Shown in pieces: positions 32,034-41,400 of a stretch of 51,948 nucleotides of DNA (positions are counted from its first letter, which is position 1; each line of letters starts with the position of its first letter). The stretch is taken from positions 1-51,948 of the forward strand of contig NZ_JAGHRE010000018.1 in assembly GCF_017743935.1 (NCBI RefSeq), in the 5' to 3' direction. The position numbers were made by a program, and so were the translations under genes. Source of the DNA: Tropicibacter sp. R16_0 (GTDB lineage: Bacteria > Pseudomonadota > Alphaproteobacteria > Rhodobacterales > Rhodobacteraceae). The notes under the pieces are model-generated. The model was not told the origin of the DNA, did no database searches, and worked only from the letters and a program-made list of their open reading frames with translations.

Positions 32034-33238
32034 TGGGAATTTTGCACAAGGCGCTGGCTGCATTTGGTCTGCAGGTGAAATCGTCTGACTCGGTAAAATG
32101 GACGGACAGGCGCGGCCATTCGGACGTGTCGGTCGAGCGCGTCACGCCACGATCCAGCATGGGGCTTTCAGCAGTCTGGGCCTGCTCGAACCTGATCAGT
32201 GGTACCTTGTCGTCGCTGCCGTTTGAAATTGTACAGCGGGATGACGCGGGATTTCCGAAAGTGGCGGGCGCGCATCCGCTTCACAAGGTGATCTATGAGA
32301 GCCCGAACTTCGATCAGACAGCACTGGATTTCTGGGATTTCATGAACCTTTCGCTTGAGTTGCGGGGCAACTGCTATGCGGATGTGTCGCGGGACAGTCG
32401 CGGCGTGATCAAAGCGCTTTATCCGATTCAACCGGATGCAGTCTCTGTGCGGCGTCTGAATAATGGCCGGATCGAGTATCGCTGGACCAGCGAGGGAAAA
32501 GCGTTCACCCGGTTGGATCGCGACGTGTTTCATGTGCGCGGTCCGGGTGGCAATGCACTTGGGGGAATGTCCACACTGCAATTTGGCAGCCGAACGTTTA
32601 CGGCAGCGCTGGCCGCAGAGCAGGCCGCGGCCAGCACCTTTGAAAATGGGATGCGTCCTGGTGGGGTGCTCACCTTCACCGACTGGCTGAGTGAAACTGA
32701 GCGTGCAGTCGTTGATGGCATTGCGGAGAAGTACATTGGTGCCGCGAACAGCGGTAAGCCCTTCATTGCTGAGGGCGGCATGGAATTCTCGCCGATCAGT
32801 GTTTCGCCCGAAGATGCACAGATGCTGGAAACCCGGCAGTTTTCAGTCGAAGAGATTTGCCGGTTCTTTCAGGTGCCACCGGCCTTGATTGGTCATGCCG
32901 GTTCATCAACTGCCTGGCCAACCAGCGTTGACCAGCAAGTTCTGATGTTCACCAAGTTCTATCTGCGGAGGCGCGTGAAGCGGATTGAACAGGCCGTGCG
33001 CAAGCAGCTTCTCACGCCACAGGATCGGGCAGCGGGGTTCTCGGCGCGTATCAACATGGACGGGCTGTTGCGCGGAGATCCCGCCAGCAGGGCGGCGTAC
33101 TATCAGATCATGAGCCAGATCGGTGGCCTGACCATCAATGAGGTTCGGGCTTTGGAGAACCAGCCTCCGGTCGAGGGCGGCGATGTGGTGCGCATGCAGA
33201 TGCAGAATATTCCGATCAATGAAACAGGAGAAGCGTGA
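32033..33238 (+). CDS. HK97-family portal protein
   Basis: A 401-residue protein starting at the ATG at 32033 (one-base overlap with the TerL stop). SAVWACSNLISGTLSSLPF, FELRGNCYADVSRD-type and VPPALIGHAGSSTAW blocks are typical of gp3-type portals. The dodecameric ring joins head and tail and is the DNA channel. Confidence 0.93.
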   Translation: MGILHKALAAFGLQVKSSDSVKWTDRRGHSDVSVERVTPRSSMGLSAVWACSNLISGTLSSLPFEIVQRDDAGFPKVAGAHPLHKVIYESPNFDQTALDFWDFMNLSLELRGNCYADVSRDSRGVIKALYPIQPDAVSVRRLNNGRIEYRWTSEGKAFTRLDRDVFHVRGPGGNALGGMSTLQFGSRTFTAALAAEQAAASTFENGMRPGGVLTFTDWLSETERAVVDGIAEKYIGAANSGKPFIAEGGMEFSPISVSPEDAQMLETRQFSVEEICRFFQVPPALIGHAGSSTAWPTSVDQQVLMFTKFYLRRRVKRIEQAVRKQLLTPQDRAAGFSARINMDGLLRGDPASRAAYYQIMSQIGGLTINEVRALENQPPVEGGDVVRMQMQNIPINETGEA

Positions 33239-33897
33239 TGACGTTGGAGACCAAGGAAATGGCTGTCGATCTGAAAAGCGTTTCAGAGAACGGTGCAATC
33301 GAAGGCTATGCCAGCCTGTTCGGGGAAGTGGATGGCGGCGGTGATATGGTCGCCAGCGGGGCGTACAAGGCGAGCCTTGCGAAATTGGCCTCTGACGAGC
33401 GGAAAGTGAAAATGCTGTGGCAGCATGATCCGGGAAAGCCAATTGGTGTTTGGGAAGAGGTTCGCGAGGACGACAAGGGCCTGTGGGTTAAGGGGCGCAT
33501 TCTGAGCGAAGTCACCAAGGGGCGCGAAGCGATTGCCCTGATCAAGGCGGGATCGGTGGATGGTCTTTCGATTGGGTACCGGACGATAAAGGCCCACAAA
33601 GAAGACAATGGCGTCCGGGTGTTGACCGAGCTGGACCTGTGGGAGGTTTCGCTGGTGACGTTCCCGATGCTGACGAGCGCGCGTGTGTCGGCCAAGACGG
33701 ACGTGCCGGAAGAGGTGTTGAACAAGCTCAAGGCCGGGGATCGGCTGACTGAGCGGGAGTTCGGTAAACTGGTCAAGGGAGTTGGCCTTTCGAACTCACA
33801 GGCGGAGCGTGCCGCGCGTGTCCACTTGAAAGGGCAGGGGGATCCTGCCGATGCGGAGACTGAGGCGGTGGCGTTCTTCACTGCTCTCAACGGGTGA
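33238..33897 (+). CDS. HK97-family prohead protease (S78)
   Basis: A 219-residue protein starting at 33238 (TGATG overlap). IEGYASLFGEVDGGGD, MLWQHDPGKPIG (active His), GSVDGLSIGYR (active Ser) and the strand LWEVSLVTFPM are the family blocks. It matures the capsid by removing the delta domain. The C-terminal extension after residue 160 is charged. Confidence 0.93.
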   Translation: MTLETKEMAVDLKSVSENGAIEGYASLFGEVDGGGDMVASGAYKASLAKLASDERKVKMLWQHDPGKPIGVWEEVREDDKGLWVKGRILSEVTKGREAIALIKAGSVDGLSIGYRTIKAHKEDNGVRVLTELDLWEVSLVTFPMLTSARVSAKTDVPEEVLNKLKAGDRLTEREFGKLVKGVGLSNSQAERAARVHLKGQGDPADAETEAVAFFTALNG

Positions 33898-33935
33898 AAA
33901 ACCCTCCAATCTGAACAGAAATCAGGAGAGATCCC

Positions 33936-35135
33936 ATGTCGGGTGAAACGAAATCGGCTGCCGAGCTGGCAGCGGAAACCAAAGCTGCGTTCGACAAGCA
34001 GTTCGACAAGCTGAAAGAGATCGCAGAGGATGCGGTTGGCAAGGCTGAGGCTGGCGAGAAACTGAGCCAGACGGCGAAGGATGACGCGGACGAGGCGTTG
34101 ACCGGAATGAATGATGTCAAAGCCAAGCTGGAAGAGCTGGAGCAGAAGCTGGATCGCGGCGGCGATGATGGCGCGGATCAGCAAAAGTCGGTTGGTGCGC
34201 AGTTTGTCGAATGCGACGAATTCAAAACCTTTCAGGACAATCCGCGCAAGGGCGACAGTGCCTCCCTGGAAGTCAAGGCGGACCTGACCACCACAACCGG
34301 AGGCGCGGGTGGACTTGGCGCTGCTGTGCATTCAACACATCTGCCAGGCATTCAGCCGCTGCCACAGCGCCGGATGACGATCCGTGGCCTTCTGATGCCT
34401 GGTCAGACCGATAGTTCGCTGATCGACTATGACCGCGAGACCGGGTTTGCGAACAACGCCGACATGGTGGCCGAGGGCGGTTTGAAACCGCAATCCGACT
34501 TCTCCATCGAAGAAGTGCAGACCCGCACCAAAGTAATCGCGCATTGGATGCGTACCTCGAAACAGACCCTGTCCGATGTGGCTCAGATCCGGTCCATCAT
34601 CGACAATCGCCTGCTCTATGGATTGGCATTCAAAGAAGAGCTGCAGTTGCTCTTTGGCGACGGGACCGGCGAAAACCTGAACGGTATTGTTCCGCAGGCC
34701 ACTGCCTATGCGGCTCCGGCTGGTTTCCCGGCAGGCACATCCATTGATCAGATCCGCTATATGGCGCTTCAAGCGGTTCTGGCCGAGTATCCCGCTACGG
34801 GCATTGTTCTGCACCCAACCGATTGGGCGTTTATTGAAACCCTGAAAGACAGCGAAGGCCGCTACATCATCGGCAATCCGCAGGGAAGTCTTGCACCTAC
34901 GCTTTGGGGCCTGCCTGTTGTGGCCACGCCTGCAATGATCGTGGACAAGGTGCTGGTAGGTGCGTTCGACATGGGGGCTCAGATTTTCGACCAGTGGGCT
35001 TCCCGCATCGAGACCGGTTTCCAGAATGATGACTTCACCCGGAACAAGGTGACCATCCTCGCGGAAGAGCGATTGGCGCTGGCTGTTTATCGTCCTGAGA
35101 CCTTCATCTACGGCGATTTTGACCGCGTGGCCTGA
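33936..35135 (+). CDS. major capsid protein (HK97 gp5 type)
   Basis: A 399-residue protein. Residues 1-100 are a helical, charged scaffold (delta) domain. The mature part has GGLKPQSDFSIEEVQTRTKV, IDNRLLYGLAFKEELQLLFG, then PTDWAFIETLKDSEGRYI and GLPVVATPAM, all standard capsid-fold blocks. A stem-loop follows at 35160. Confidence 0.95.
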   Translation: MSGETKSAAELAAETKAAFDKQFDKLKEIAEDAVGKAEAGEKLSQTAKDDADEALTGMNDVKAKLEELEQKLDRGGDDGADQQKSVGAQFVECDEFKTFQDNPRKGDSASLEVKADLTTTTGGAGGLGAAVHSTHLPGIQPLPQRRMTIRGLLMPGQTDSSLIDYDRETGFANNADMVAEGGLKPQSDFSIEEVQTRTKVIAHWMRTSKQTLSDVAQIRSIIDNRLLYGLAFKEELQLLFGDGTGENLNGIVPQATAYAAPAGFPAGTSIDQIRYMALQAVLAEYPATGIVLHPTDWAFIETLKDSEGRYIIGNPQGSLAPTLWGLPVVATPAMIVDKVLVGAFDMGAQIFDQWASRIETGFQNDDFTRNKVTILAEERLALAVYRPETFIYGDFDRVA

Positions 35136-35159
35136 TCCGCCGCCGGGGCAAACAAACGA

Positions 35160-35180
35160 GGGGCGTTCGCGCCCCTTTTT
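35160..35180 (+). terminator. internal terminator after the capsid gene
   Basis: GGGGCG, TTCG tetraloop, CGCCCC, then TTTTT. A stable short hairpin placed 24 nt past the capsid stop, which would reduce but not stop readthrough into connector genes. Confidence 0.75.
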
Positions 35181-35200
35181 CTTTGAGAAAGGACAATCCG

Positions 35201-35440
35201 ATGGAATACAAAGTCATGCGCCCGCATCAGGGTGACAAGTGGTATGACGTGGGTGATCCCCGCGACGCCAAGCCGAACAGCGTTGCGCATCTGGTCGCGA
35301 GCGGCACTCTGGTCGATCCGTCCGCTGATGATGGCGCGGCTCAGTCCGAGGGCGAGAAGTCCGAACCCACGGTCGAGAACAAATCCGACACGCCTGCGTC
35401 CAACAAGGCGCAGAAGCCTGAAAACGCCAAGACGACTTAA
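35201..35440 (+). CDS. small hydrophilic head-region protein
   Basis: A 79-residue protein starting at the ATG at 35201 (AAGGA 8 nt upstream). The N-terminal part (YKVMRPHQGDKWYDVGDPRD) is folded-looking. The C-terminal 40 residues are Ser/Glu/Lys/Pro-rich and likely disordered. Position after the capsid gene suggests a head accessory role. Not recognised. Confidence 0.6.
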   Translation: MEYKVMRPHQGDKWYDVGDPRDAKPNSVAHLVASGTLVDPSADDGAAQSEGEKSEPTVENKSDTPASNKAQKPENAKTT

Positions 35441-35453
35441 GTGGGGCTGAGCG

Positions 35454-36044
35454 ATGTGGTTGGAACGGCAGAGCGGCGCGACTTTGGATCTGGTGAGTCT
35501 CGATGAGGCCCGCGATCATCTTCGGATCATCGGTGGGGATCATGACGCCGACATTCAGCAAGCCATCGCCGCGGCCTCTGCGTTCCTCGATGTGGACGAA
35601 GACGGGTTTGGCGGATTGGGCTTTCCAATGGTGGCACAACACTGGTCTGTGAAGGCCAGCGGGTTCACTCCGAAGCTTCTGCGACTGCCGTTCCCGCGTA
35701 TCTCTTCCGTCGATGAGATGCGCTACCTGCCCATGGTCGGCGGGGTCCAGGTTGTTCCGTCCGAACACTACGTGGTGAGGCGCGCGGGACGGCTTTCTCA
35801 AGTGGCGCTGTTACCTTCATTTGAGTGTCCGCCGTTGGCTGATCGACCCGATGCCGTCGAGGTTCGGTTCACAGCAGGGTGGGCCGATGTCGCCTCGGTT
35901 CCCACGGACATCAAGCAAGCGGCAAAGCTCTTGATGGCGCATTTCTTTGAGAACCGTCAGGCGGAAATTGAGGGCGCAATAACTTCGGAACTTCAGCTGG
36001 GTGTCGACCGGTTGACTGCCCGATACCGTAGATTTGCCGTTTAG
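35454..36044 (+). CDS. head-tail connector, gp6-like
   Basis: A 196-residue protein. LDEARDHLRIIGGDHDADI is the hallmark of phage gp6-like adaptors. The second half, with GYTIAPADV-like text replaced by RFTAGWADVASVPTDIKQAA, also fits. It forms the ring beneath the portal. Confidence 0.85.
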   Translation: MWLERQSGATLDLVSLDEARDHLRIIGGDHDADIQQAIAAASAFLDVDEDGFGGLGFPMVAQHWSVKASGFTPKLLRLPFPRISSVDEMRYLPMVGGVQVVPSEHYVVRRAGRLSQVALLPSFECPPLADRPDAVEVRFTAGWADVASVPTDIKQAAKLLMAHFFENRQAEIEGAITSELQLGVDRLTARYRRFAV

Positions 36045-36068
36045 TTTGGCGTTTTGGGGGCTGATTTT

Positions 36069-36389
36069 ATGAACATCGGAAACCTCGACCGCAAGATATC
36101 CCTGCGAACTCGGCAGGCAGGCAAGAATGCTTTGGGCGAACCGCTCAAGGGTTTTGATGACGGCCCCAAGGTTTGGGCGGCTTACTCGCCTGTCAGCGAC
36201 AGTGAACGGATGCGGGGCGGGCATGTCGAAGGCGTCAGCGCTGCGCGGTTTGTGGTGCGATACAGCGCGAGCATGGCCGGGGTCACGGGCGATGACCGGC
36301 TGATGTTCGACGGTCGCGAATGGCAGATCACAGGGGTGAAGGCCCTTGGGCGCCGTCGCTGGATCGAGATTTCCGCCTGGACGAAGTGA
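36069..36389 (+). CDS. head closure / stopper protein
   Basis: A 106-residue protein starting at 36069. NIGNLDRKISLRTRQ, then VWAAYSPVSDSERMRG, and FDGREWQITGVKALGRRRW are typical of the phage head-tail adaptor family (SPP1 gp16/HK97 gp9 type). It plugs the channel before the tail is attached. Confidence 0.85.
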   Translation: MNIGNLDRKISLRTRQAGKNALGEPLKGFDDGPKVWAAYSPVSDSERMRGGHVEGVSAARFVVRYSASMAGVTGDDRLMFDGREWQITGVKALGRRRWIEISAWTK

Positions 36390-36395
36390 GGGCCA

Positions 36396-36869
36396 ATGTC
36401 AGTCAAGATGAAGATCGAGGGCGCGGGCGACATCGAACGCGCGCTGGCCGGTATGAAGCGGGGCACCGCCAAGGGGGTGATGCGCCGGGCGATGAAGAAA
36501 TCCCTGCGGCCCGTGGCACATGATGCAGCGGCGTCCCCCTTTGAGATCGCGATCACCAGCAAGCTGACGCCACGCCAGAAGGCGCAGGCGCGTGGGGATC
36601 AGGGACGCAGCAAAGTCGCGCTCTATGTCGGGCCGGTGGACGATGAGCGGCGCGGGGCACCGCATGCCCATCTGATCGAGTTTGGCACCGGGCCCCGTCA
36701 TCACAAGTCGGGCAAGTTCACGGGCGCGGTTATGGCTGACCCTTTCATGCGGCCCGCCTGGGACAAGAATCGGGCGCGCATGTTGAAGATCCTGCGCGCA
36801 GAGGTCTGGTCAGAGATCGAAAAGACCCTGGCGCGGGCGGCGCGCCGGGCAACGAAGGCGGCGAGCTGA
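36396..36869 (+). CDS. HK97 gp10-like tail-connector protein
   Basis: A 157-residue basic protein. IEGAGDIERALAGM, then the later VGPVDDERRGAPHAHLIEFGTGPR and DPFMRPAWDKNRARML are the marks of this family. It takes part in the head-tail joint. It shares one base with the next gene. Confidence 0.88.
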   Translation: MSVKMKIEGAGDIERALAGMKRGTAKGVMRRAMKKSLRPVAHDAAASPFEIAITSKLTPRQKAQARGDQGRSKVALYVGPVDDERRGAPHAHLIEFGTGPRHHKSGKFTGAVMADPFMRPAWDKNRARMLKILRAEVWSEIEKTLARAARRATKAAS

Positions 36870-37228
36870 TGGAGGAGACGCTTTTCCAGGTTCTGTCGCC
36901 GCTGGGTCATCCGGTGGTGTGGGGGGCGTTTGACCAGCAACAGCCGTATCCCCAGATCTCGTTGCAGCAGATCAGCGGGCCGGGAAAGCACACGCTGACC
37001 GGGCGTGGTGGGATCGAGACCGCGCGGGTGCAGATCAACGTGGATGCCGAGACTTATCTGGAAGCGCGCAACACGGCCGCTCAGATCGTGCAGGCCCTGG
37101 AGGCCATTCGAAACACTGGCGGCATTGTCCGCTGTTATGAACTTAACCGGCGGGCGGCGCATTCGGCGGCTGACGGTGACGTAATCCGGCGGTTCTCGCT
37201 GGACTTCAAGGTGCGGTACCGCGCCTGA
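36869..37228 (+). CDS. tail terminator / DUF3168 protein
   Basis: A 119-residue protein. PYPQISLQQISGPGK, INVDAETYLEARNTAAQIVQ and a final FSLDFKVRYRA strand match the DUF3168 (SPP1 gp17-like) tail-completion family. Start overlaps the upstream stop (TGATG). Confidence 0.85.
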   Translation: MEETLFQVLSPLGHPVVWGAFDQQQPYPQISLQQISGPGKHTLTGRGGIETARVQINVDAETYLEARNTAAQIVQALEAIRNTGGIVRCYELNRRAAHSAADGDVIRRFSLDFKVRYRA

Positions 37229-37276
37229 CCACTGGCCGGGGGACCGGCTTTCTTAACATCATGAAAGGAACAAGGT

Positions 37277-37717
37277 ATGGCAGAAAATGTCATTCCCGGC
37301 GATCTCGTTACGGTCAAATGGTCCGCAACCGAAGGTGGCCCGTACACGACAATCAAAGGGTGCAAGACAGTCGGCATTCCTGAGATCTCGCAGGAATACC
37401 GCGACCGCACATCGCTGGACAGCCCCGATCGTTTCAAAGAATACGGCCTGGGTTTGAAAGACACCGGCGAACTGACCCTGAGCTGCTACTATTCGCAGGC
37501 GCTCTATGAAGAAGCGGCAGGGTTCAACGCGAGCGGGAAACCCGTTTTCTTCGAGGTGCAATTGCCACCGGAAACCGGCTCGGGCACGGGCGACAAGTTC
37601 GAATACAAGGCCTTTGTCACCCCGTCGCTGCCGACTGCGGACTATGACGGCGATATCATGACAGATATCAAGCTGCGTCCGACCGGTGAGATCACCTGGA
37701 CGAAGGGAGCCGTCTGA
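37277..37717 (+). CDS. major tail tube protein
   Basis: A 146-residue beta-rich protein. VTVKWSATEGGPYTTIKGCK, FKEYGLGLKDTGELTLSCYY and a final LRPTGEITW fit the phage tail tube family, as in GTA gp9. It has its own ribosome site (AAGGAAC) and is likely made in large amounts. Confidence 0.88.
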   Translation: MAENVIPGDLVTVKWSATEGGPYTTIKGCKTVGIPEISQEYRDRTSLDSPDRFKEYGLGLKDTGELTLSCYYSQALYEEAAGFNASGKPVFFEVQLPPETGSGTGDKFEYKAFVTPSLPTADYDGDIMTDIKLRPTGEITWTKGAV

Positions 37718-38109
37718 TGATCGGCTCTGTTCCCCTAAAGCTGGGCGGCAACAAGACCCACAAGCTGAAACTGTCAACGCGAGCCCAATACCGCCTGGAG
37801 CAGGAGTTTGATGGTCAATCCATCGACAAGGTGTTGCAGGCGTTTATGGATGGTTCCAAGGGCGTCGGCATGGTTCTTGCGATGATCAAGGCCTGTGCCA
37901 ACGATGGTGCAGGGTTTCATGATCCGTCCGAAGTGGACGACGATGGGCCAAGCGCCGAAGACCAGGCCCTTGACCTGGTGGAAAGCGCTGGTGGTCCCAG
38001 TGCTGTCGTCCCGGTTCTGAGCAAGGCTGTGGCGGCGGCATTCCAGCAATCTGACACCCCCGATAAAGGGGGAGATGAGGGAAACGGAACGGCCAGTCCG
38101 AGCGACTGA
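37717..38109 (+). CDS. tail assembly chaperone, upstream frame (GTA gp10-like)
   Basis: A 130-residue protein. LGGNKTHKLKLSTRAQYRLE, then SAGGPSAVVPVLSKAVAAAF are family marks of the gene transfer agent gp10-type protein, equal in role to lambda gpG. It overlaps the tail tube stop by 1 nt. The reading frame ends at 38109, but a -1 slip at 38079-38085 would extend it into the next frame to make a G-T-type fusion. Confidence 0.8.
   Translation: MIGSVPLKLGGNKTHKLKLSTRAQYRLEQEFDGQSIDKVLQAFMDGSKGVGMVLAMIKACANDGAGFHDPSEVDDDGPSAEDQALDLVESAGGPSAVVPVLSKAVAAAFQQSDTPDKGGDEGNGTASPSD
38079..38085 (+). promoter_or_regulatory. programmed -1 ribosomal frameshift site (G GGA AAC)
   Basis: In the frame of the upstream chaperone gene the bases read G GGA AAC, a perfect X XXY YYZ heptamer. 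The -1 frame has a stop (TGA) at 38076-38078, just before the site, and is then open to 38423. A small hairpin CAGTC/GACTG (38094-38108) starts 8 nt after the heptamer. Confidence 0.8.
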
Positions 38110-38423
38110 GCTGGGATGAGCTGATCGCGGTGTGGGTCGAGTTTGGCCTGCACCACCGCGATTTCTGGGACATCACCATCCGCGAATACAGTCTGATCAT
38201 CGGGGCCCGCCGAAAGGCCAAGGATGCCGAGGTTCAGGCTCAAAGGGTGTTGAACCAGGAGCTGGGGACTATGATCCAGTTCGCGTTTCACGATCCAAAG
38301 AACATGCCCGACTTCGCCAAGGCTGGTGAGACTGGGCCTCGGTCCAAGCCTATGAGCAATCAGGAGGCTCGGGCCAAACTTCACGCCTATTTCAGCAGCG
38401 TTGCTGCACAGGCAAATTCCTAA
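38085..38423 (+). CDS. tail assembly chaperone extension (T part of the frameshift fusion)
   Basis: 112 residues read in the -1 frame after the slip, beginning RNGQSERLSWDELIAVWVEF and continuing LHHRDFWDITIREYSL, which is the pattern of GTA gp10.1-like proteins and small tail chaperones. Fusion length would be 235 residues. No good ribosome site precedes the internal GTG at 38130, supporting translation by frameshift rather than independent start. Confidence 0.75.
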   Translation, partial: RNGQSERLSWDELIAVWVEFGLHHRDFWDITIREYSLIIGARRKAKDAEVQAQRVLNQELGTMIQFAFHDPKNMPDFAKAGETGPRSKPMSNQEARAKLHAYFSSVAAQANS

Positions 38424-38446
38424 CTTTCGAACAGGTGAACTGAGCG

Positions 38447-41400
38447 ATGTCAGCCGTCATTGGCGCTCTGCGGGGCGTTCTCTCTCTCGACTCTGCTGCC
38501 TTTGAAACCGGCGCGAAGCGGTCCATGGCAACCATGGGCACTGTCGAACGCCGCATGGTGCGGTTTGCCGGAAAGATGGAAGGGGCCGGGCGGCGTTTGT
38601 CGCTCGGCTTCACAGCGCCCATGGCGGCGATGGCGGCGGTCGCCCTCAAATCGAGCCTCTCGGTTGTGGATTCTCAGGCCAAGATGGCCCAATCGCTCGG
38701 GACCACGGTTAAATCCATGCAGGTGCTGGATCGCGCTGCGGATCTGTCGGGCGTCTCGATTGGTGAAGTTGAGCAAGCCACGATCCAACTGACCAAGCGA
38801 TTGAGCCAAGTCGAGAGCGGCGGGGCCAAAGGTGCGGCCAAGGCTCTGGAGCGCCTGCATCTGTCTGCACAGGACCTGCACAAATTGCCGCTTGATGAAC
38901 GTCTGGCGGCCATCCAGACGGCAATGAGCCGTTATGTTCCCGAAGCAGAACGCGCAGCGATTGCATCTGAGCTGTTCGGGAGCCGGGCAGGTGTAGTGTT
39001 CAGCCGGATCGATGCCAGCGCGTTGCGGGTGGCGTCCGAGGATGTCGCCCGGTTCGGCGTGGCTGTTTCCGAGGTGGATGCTGACCAGATCGAACGGACC
39101 AATGATGCCGTGTCGCGCCTTGGACTGGCGGGCCGTGGCGTTGCCAATCAGATCACCGTGGCGTTGGCCCCGGCCATTGAGGGGATTTCAGATCGCATCG
39201 CCTTGGCAGGGGAGTGGTTTGCGGGGTTGAACGACAAGGCCAAGCAATCCATCGCCATCGCGGGGACTTTGACGGCGACGGTCGGCCCCTTGGCGCTCGG
39301 TCTTGGTGCCGTTCTGAAGGTCGCGGCTCCTCTGGTTGGGGTCGTCGCATCTTTGGCAACGCCGGTTGGGGCGGTTGTTGCGGGCCTGGCATTGGCGGCG
39401 ACGGTTGGGACCGCATTTGCCGGATCGATGCGAGACACGACGTCCTTTGCCGAAGCGCATGCTCTGGCGATGGACAATGTGACCTATGCCATGGGGGATC
39501 AGTATCGTGCGACGGCTCGTTTGGCCGATGCCTTGCGCGAGGGGGGGCCAGTTACGCTGGCCACTATCGAGGCCAAGATGGCCGAGGCCGAGGCGCGCCA
39601 GGCGGTGACCGCAGCACTGGTGCGCGAGCGACAGGAGAAAGAGCTTGAGGCGCTTGGATATTACCAAGTGTTGGAGGCGATAGGGCAATATCAGGCCGCT
39701 CTAACGAGCATGCGCGCGCCGGGTGATGATCTCGAACAAATGCCGGTCAAGCTGCGCGCGGCCTATGAGGAAACAGAGCAGGCGTTGGTGCGGGCGTTGA
39801 CCGAGCAGCGGCGGCTGTTGGACGGGGTGCGCAGTCAAACCCATCTGACCAAGGAAGAGCAGGCCAACCTCGAACAGATCGCGGCAAATATCGCGGAGTT
39901 GCAACGGCGCTGGAACACGCTCAATGGGATCACTTCTGAGAACGTGGATCTGACCGAACGCAATGTGGTGGCGGCTGGCAACCTTGCGGGCAACCTCGGC
40001 CAAGCCGCGGGGCAGGCGGCAAACCTCAAAAGCTTCCTGTCTGGTCTGCCGGGCGCATTGGCGAGCGCCGATGCCAAGATTGCGGGCTTGCGGGCGGGGA
40101 TCTCGGCGCTGGCGTCGGGCGGTGGTGAGATGAGCGCCAATGTTGCCAAATACCGTGCTGAGTTGGAGGCCTCACTACCTGCGCTAGACAGTATGCATGA
40201 CGGGCAGCGGAGGCAGGTGCAGGCGGGGATCGATCAGCGCGTCCAGCAGTATGAGCTGGAACAGCAACTGACGAAGGAATACCAGGACCGCACAGCGGCG
40301 CTCAATAAGCTGAACACGGCCAGCGGCGGCAGCGGCGGGGCCAAAAAGGTCGAGAGCCAGTTGACGCGAGAGATCGCTCAACGCCGCACCCTGTTGGGAC
40401 TGGCTGGCAAAGAACGCCAGATGTATCAGGCGGTCTTGTCGGTGCAGCAGCGTCTCGGAACCGAGGCGGGTAAGTACTCGCAGGCACAGATCAAGGCGCT
40501 GGCCGGTCAGGTGGTGGCGCTGGATGATGCCGAGGCCGCGACGCGGCGCGTGGCTGATCAGCAGTCCCGGTGGGCCGACAACATCACGCGCACGGCCTTT
40601 GAGGGCGGTAGCCTTGGCGATACCATTAAGGGCATGCTGAAAGACGTCGCATTTCAGCTCGCCAATACCAAGTTCACCCTTCCGATCATTGCCTCGGTCA
40701 CCGGCTTTCTGGGTTTGGATCGCTTGGCGTTGGGCGGCACGGCTGGGGCCGTCCTTAGCGACGGCGGCGGTGGCGGTGGCTTGCTGGGCGGGCTGTTGGG
40801 ATCGCAGGCCAGTGGTCTGCTTGGCGGCGGTGGTTTCCTGGGGGGCGGTGGCCTTCTGGGTGGCATTGGCAGAGGGCTGGGCGGTGTGTTGTCTGGCGGT
40901 GGCCTGGGTGCTTCTTTCGCGAACCTTGGCGGGTTGGTTTCCGGCTCTGTTGGCGGTCTTGGGGCAATTGGTGCAGCCCTGCCTGCTGTCGGTGCGCTGC
41001 TGGCCGGGGTCTACGCTCTTTCGAAAGCCTTTTCGCGCAAATACGCGGGCACCGCTTTGCGTGGGACCCTCGGCGTCGATGGTTTCGACGGTACTCAATT
41101 CGATTTTTATAAGGGGGGTGCGTTCCGCAGCAACAAGGCCGTTTACAAGCCGGTCCCGGATGAGATCCAGACGAGCCTGGACAAGACCATGCGTGGCGTC
41201 ACCACGGGTTTGAAGGCCATGGCCTTGACCCTGGGGCTCAGCTCGTCTGCGCTCGCCGAGTTCAACGATGAACAGTTCACGCTCTGGACGCACGGGAAGA
41301 CACAAGCGCAGATACAGCAGGAACTGAGCGGGCACATCGACGCCGCATCCGAGAAGATGGCCGCATTGGTTCTGGGCACCGATGCCTTTTCTCGAACGGG

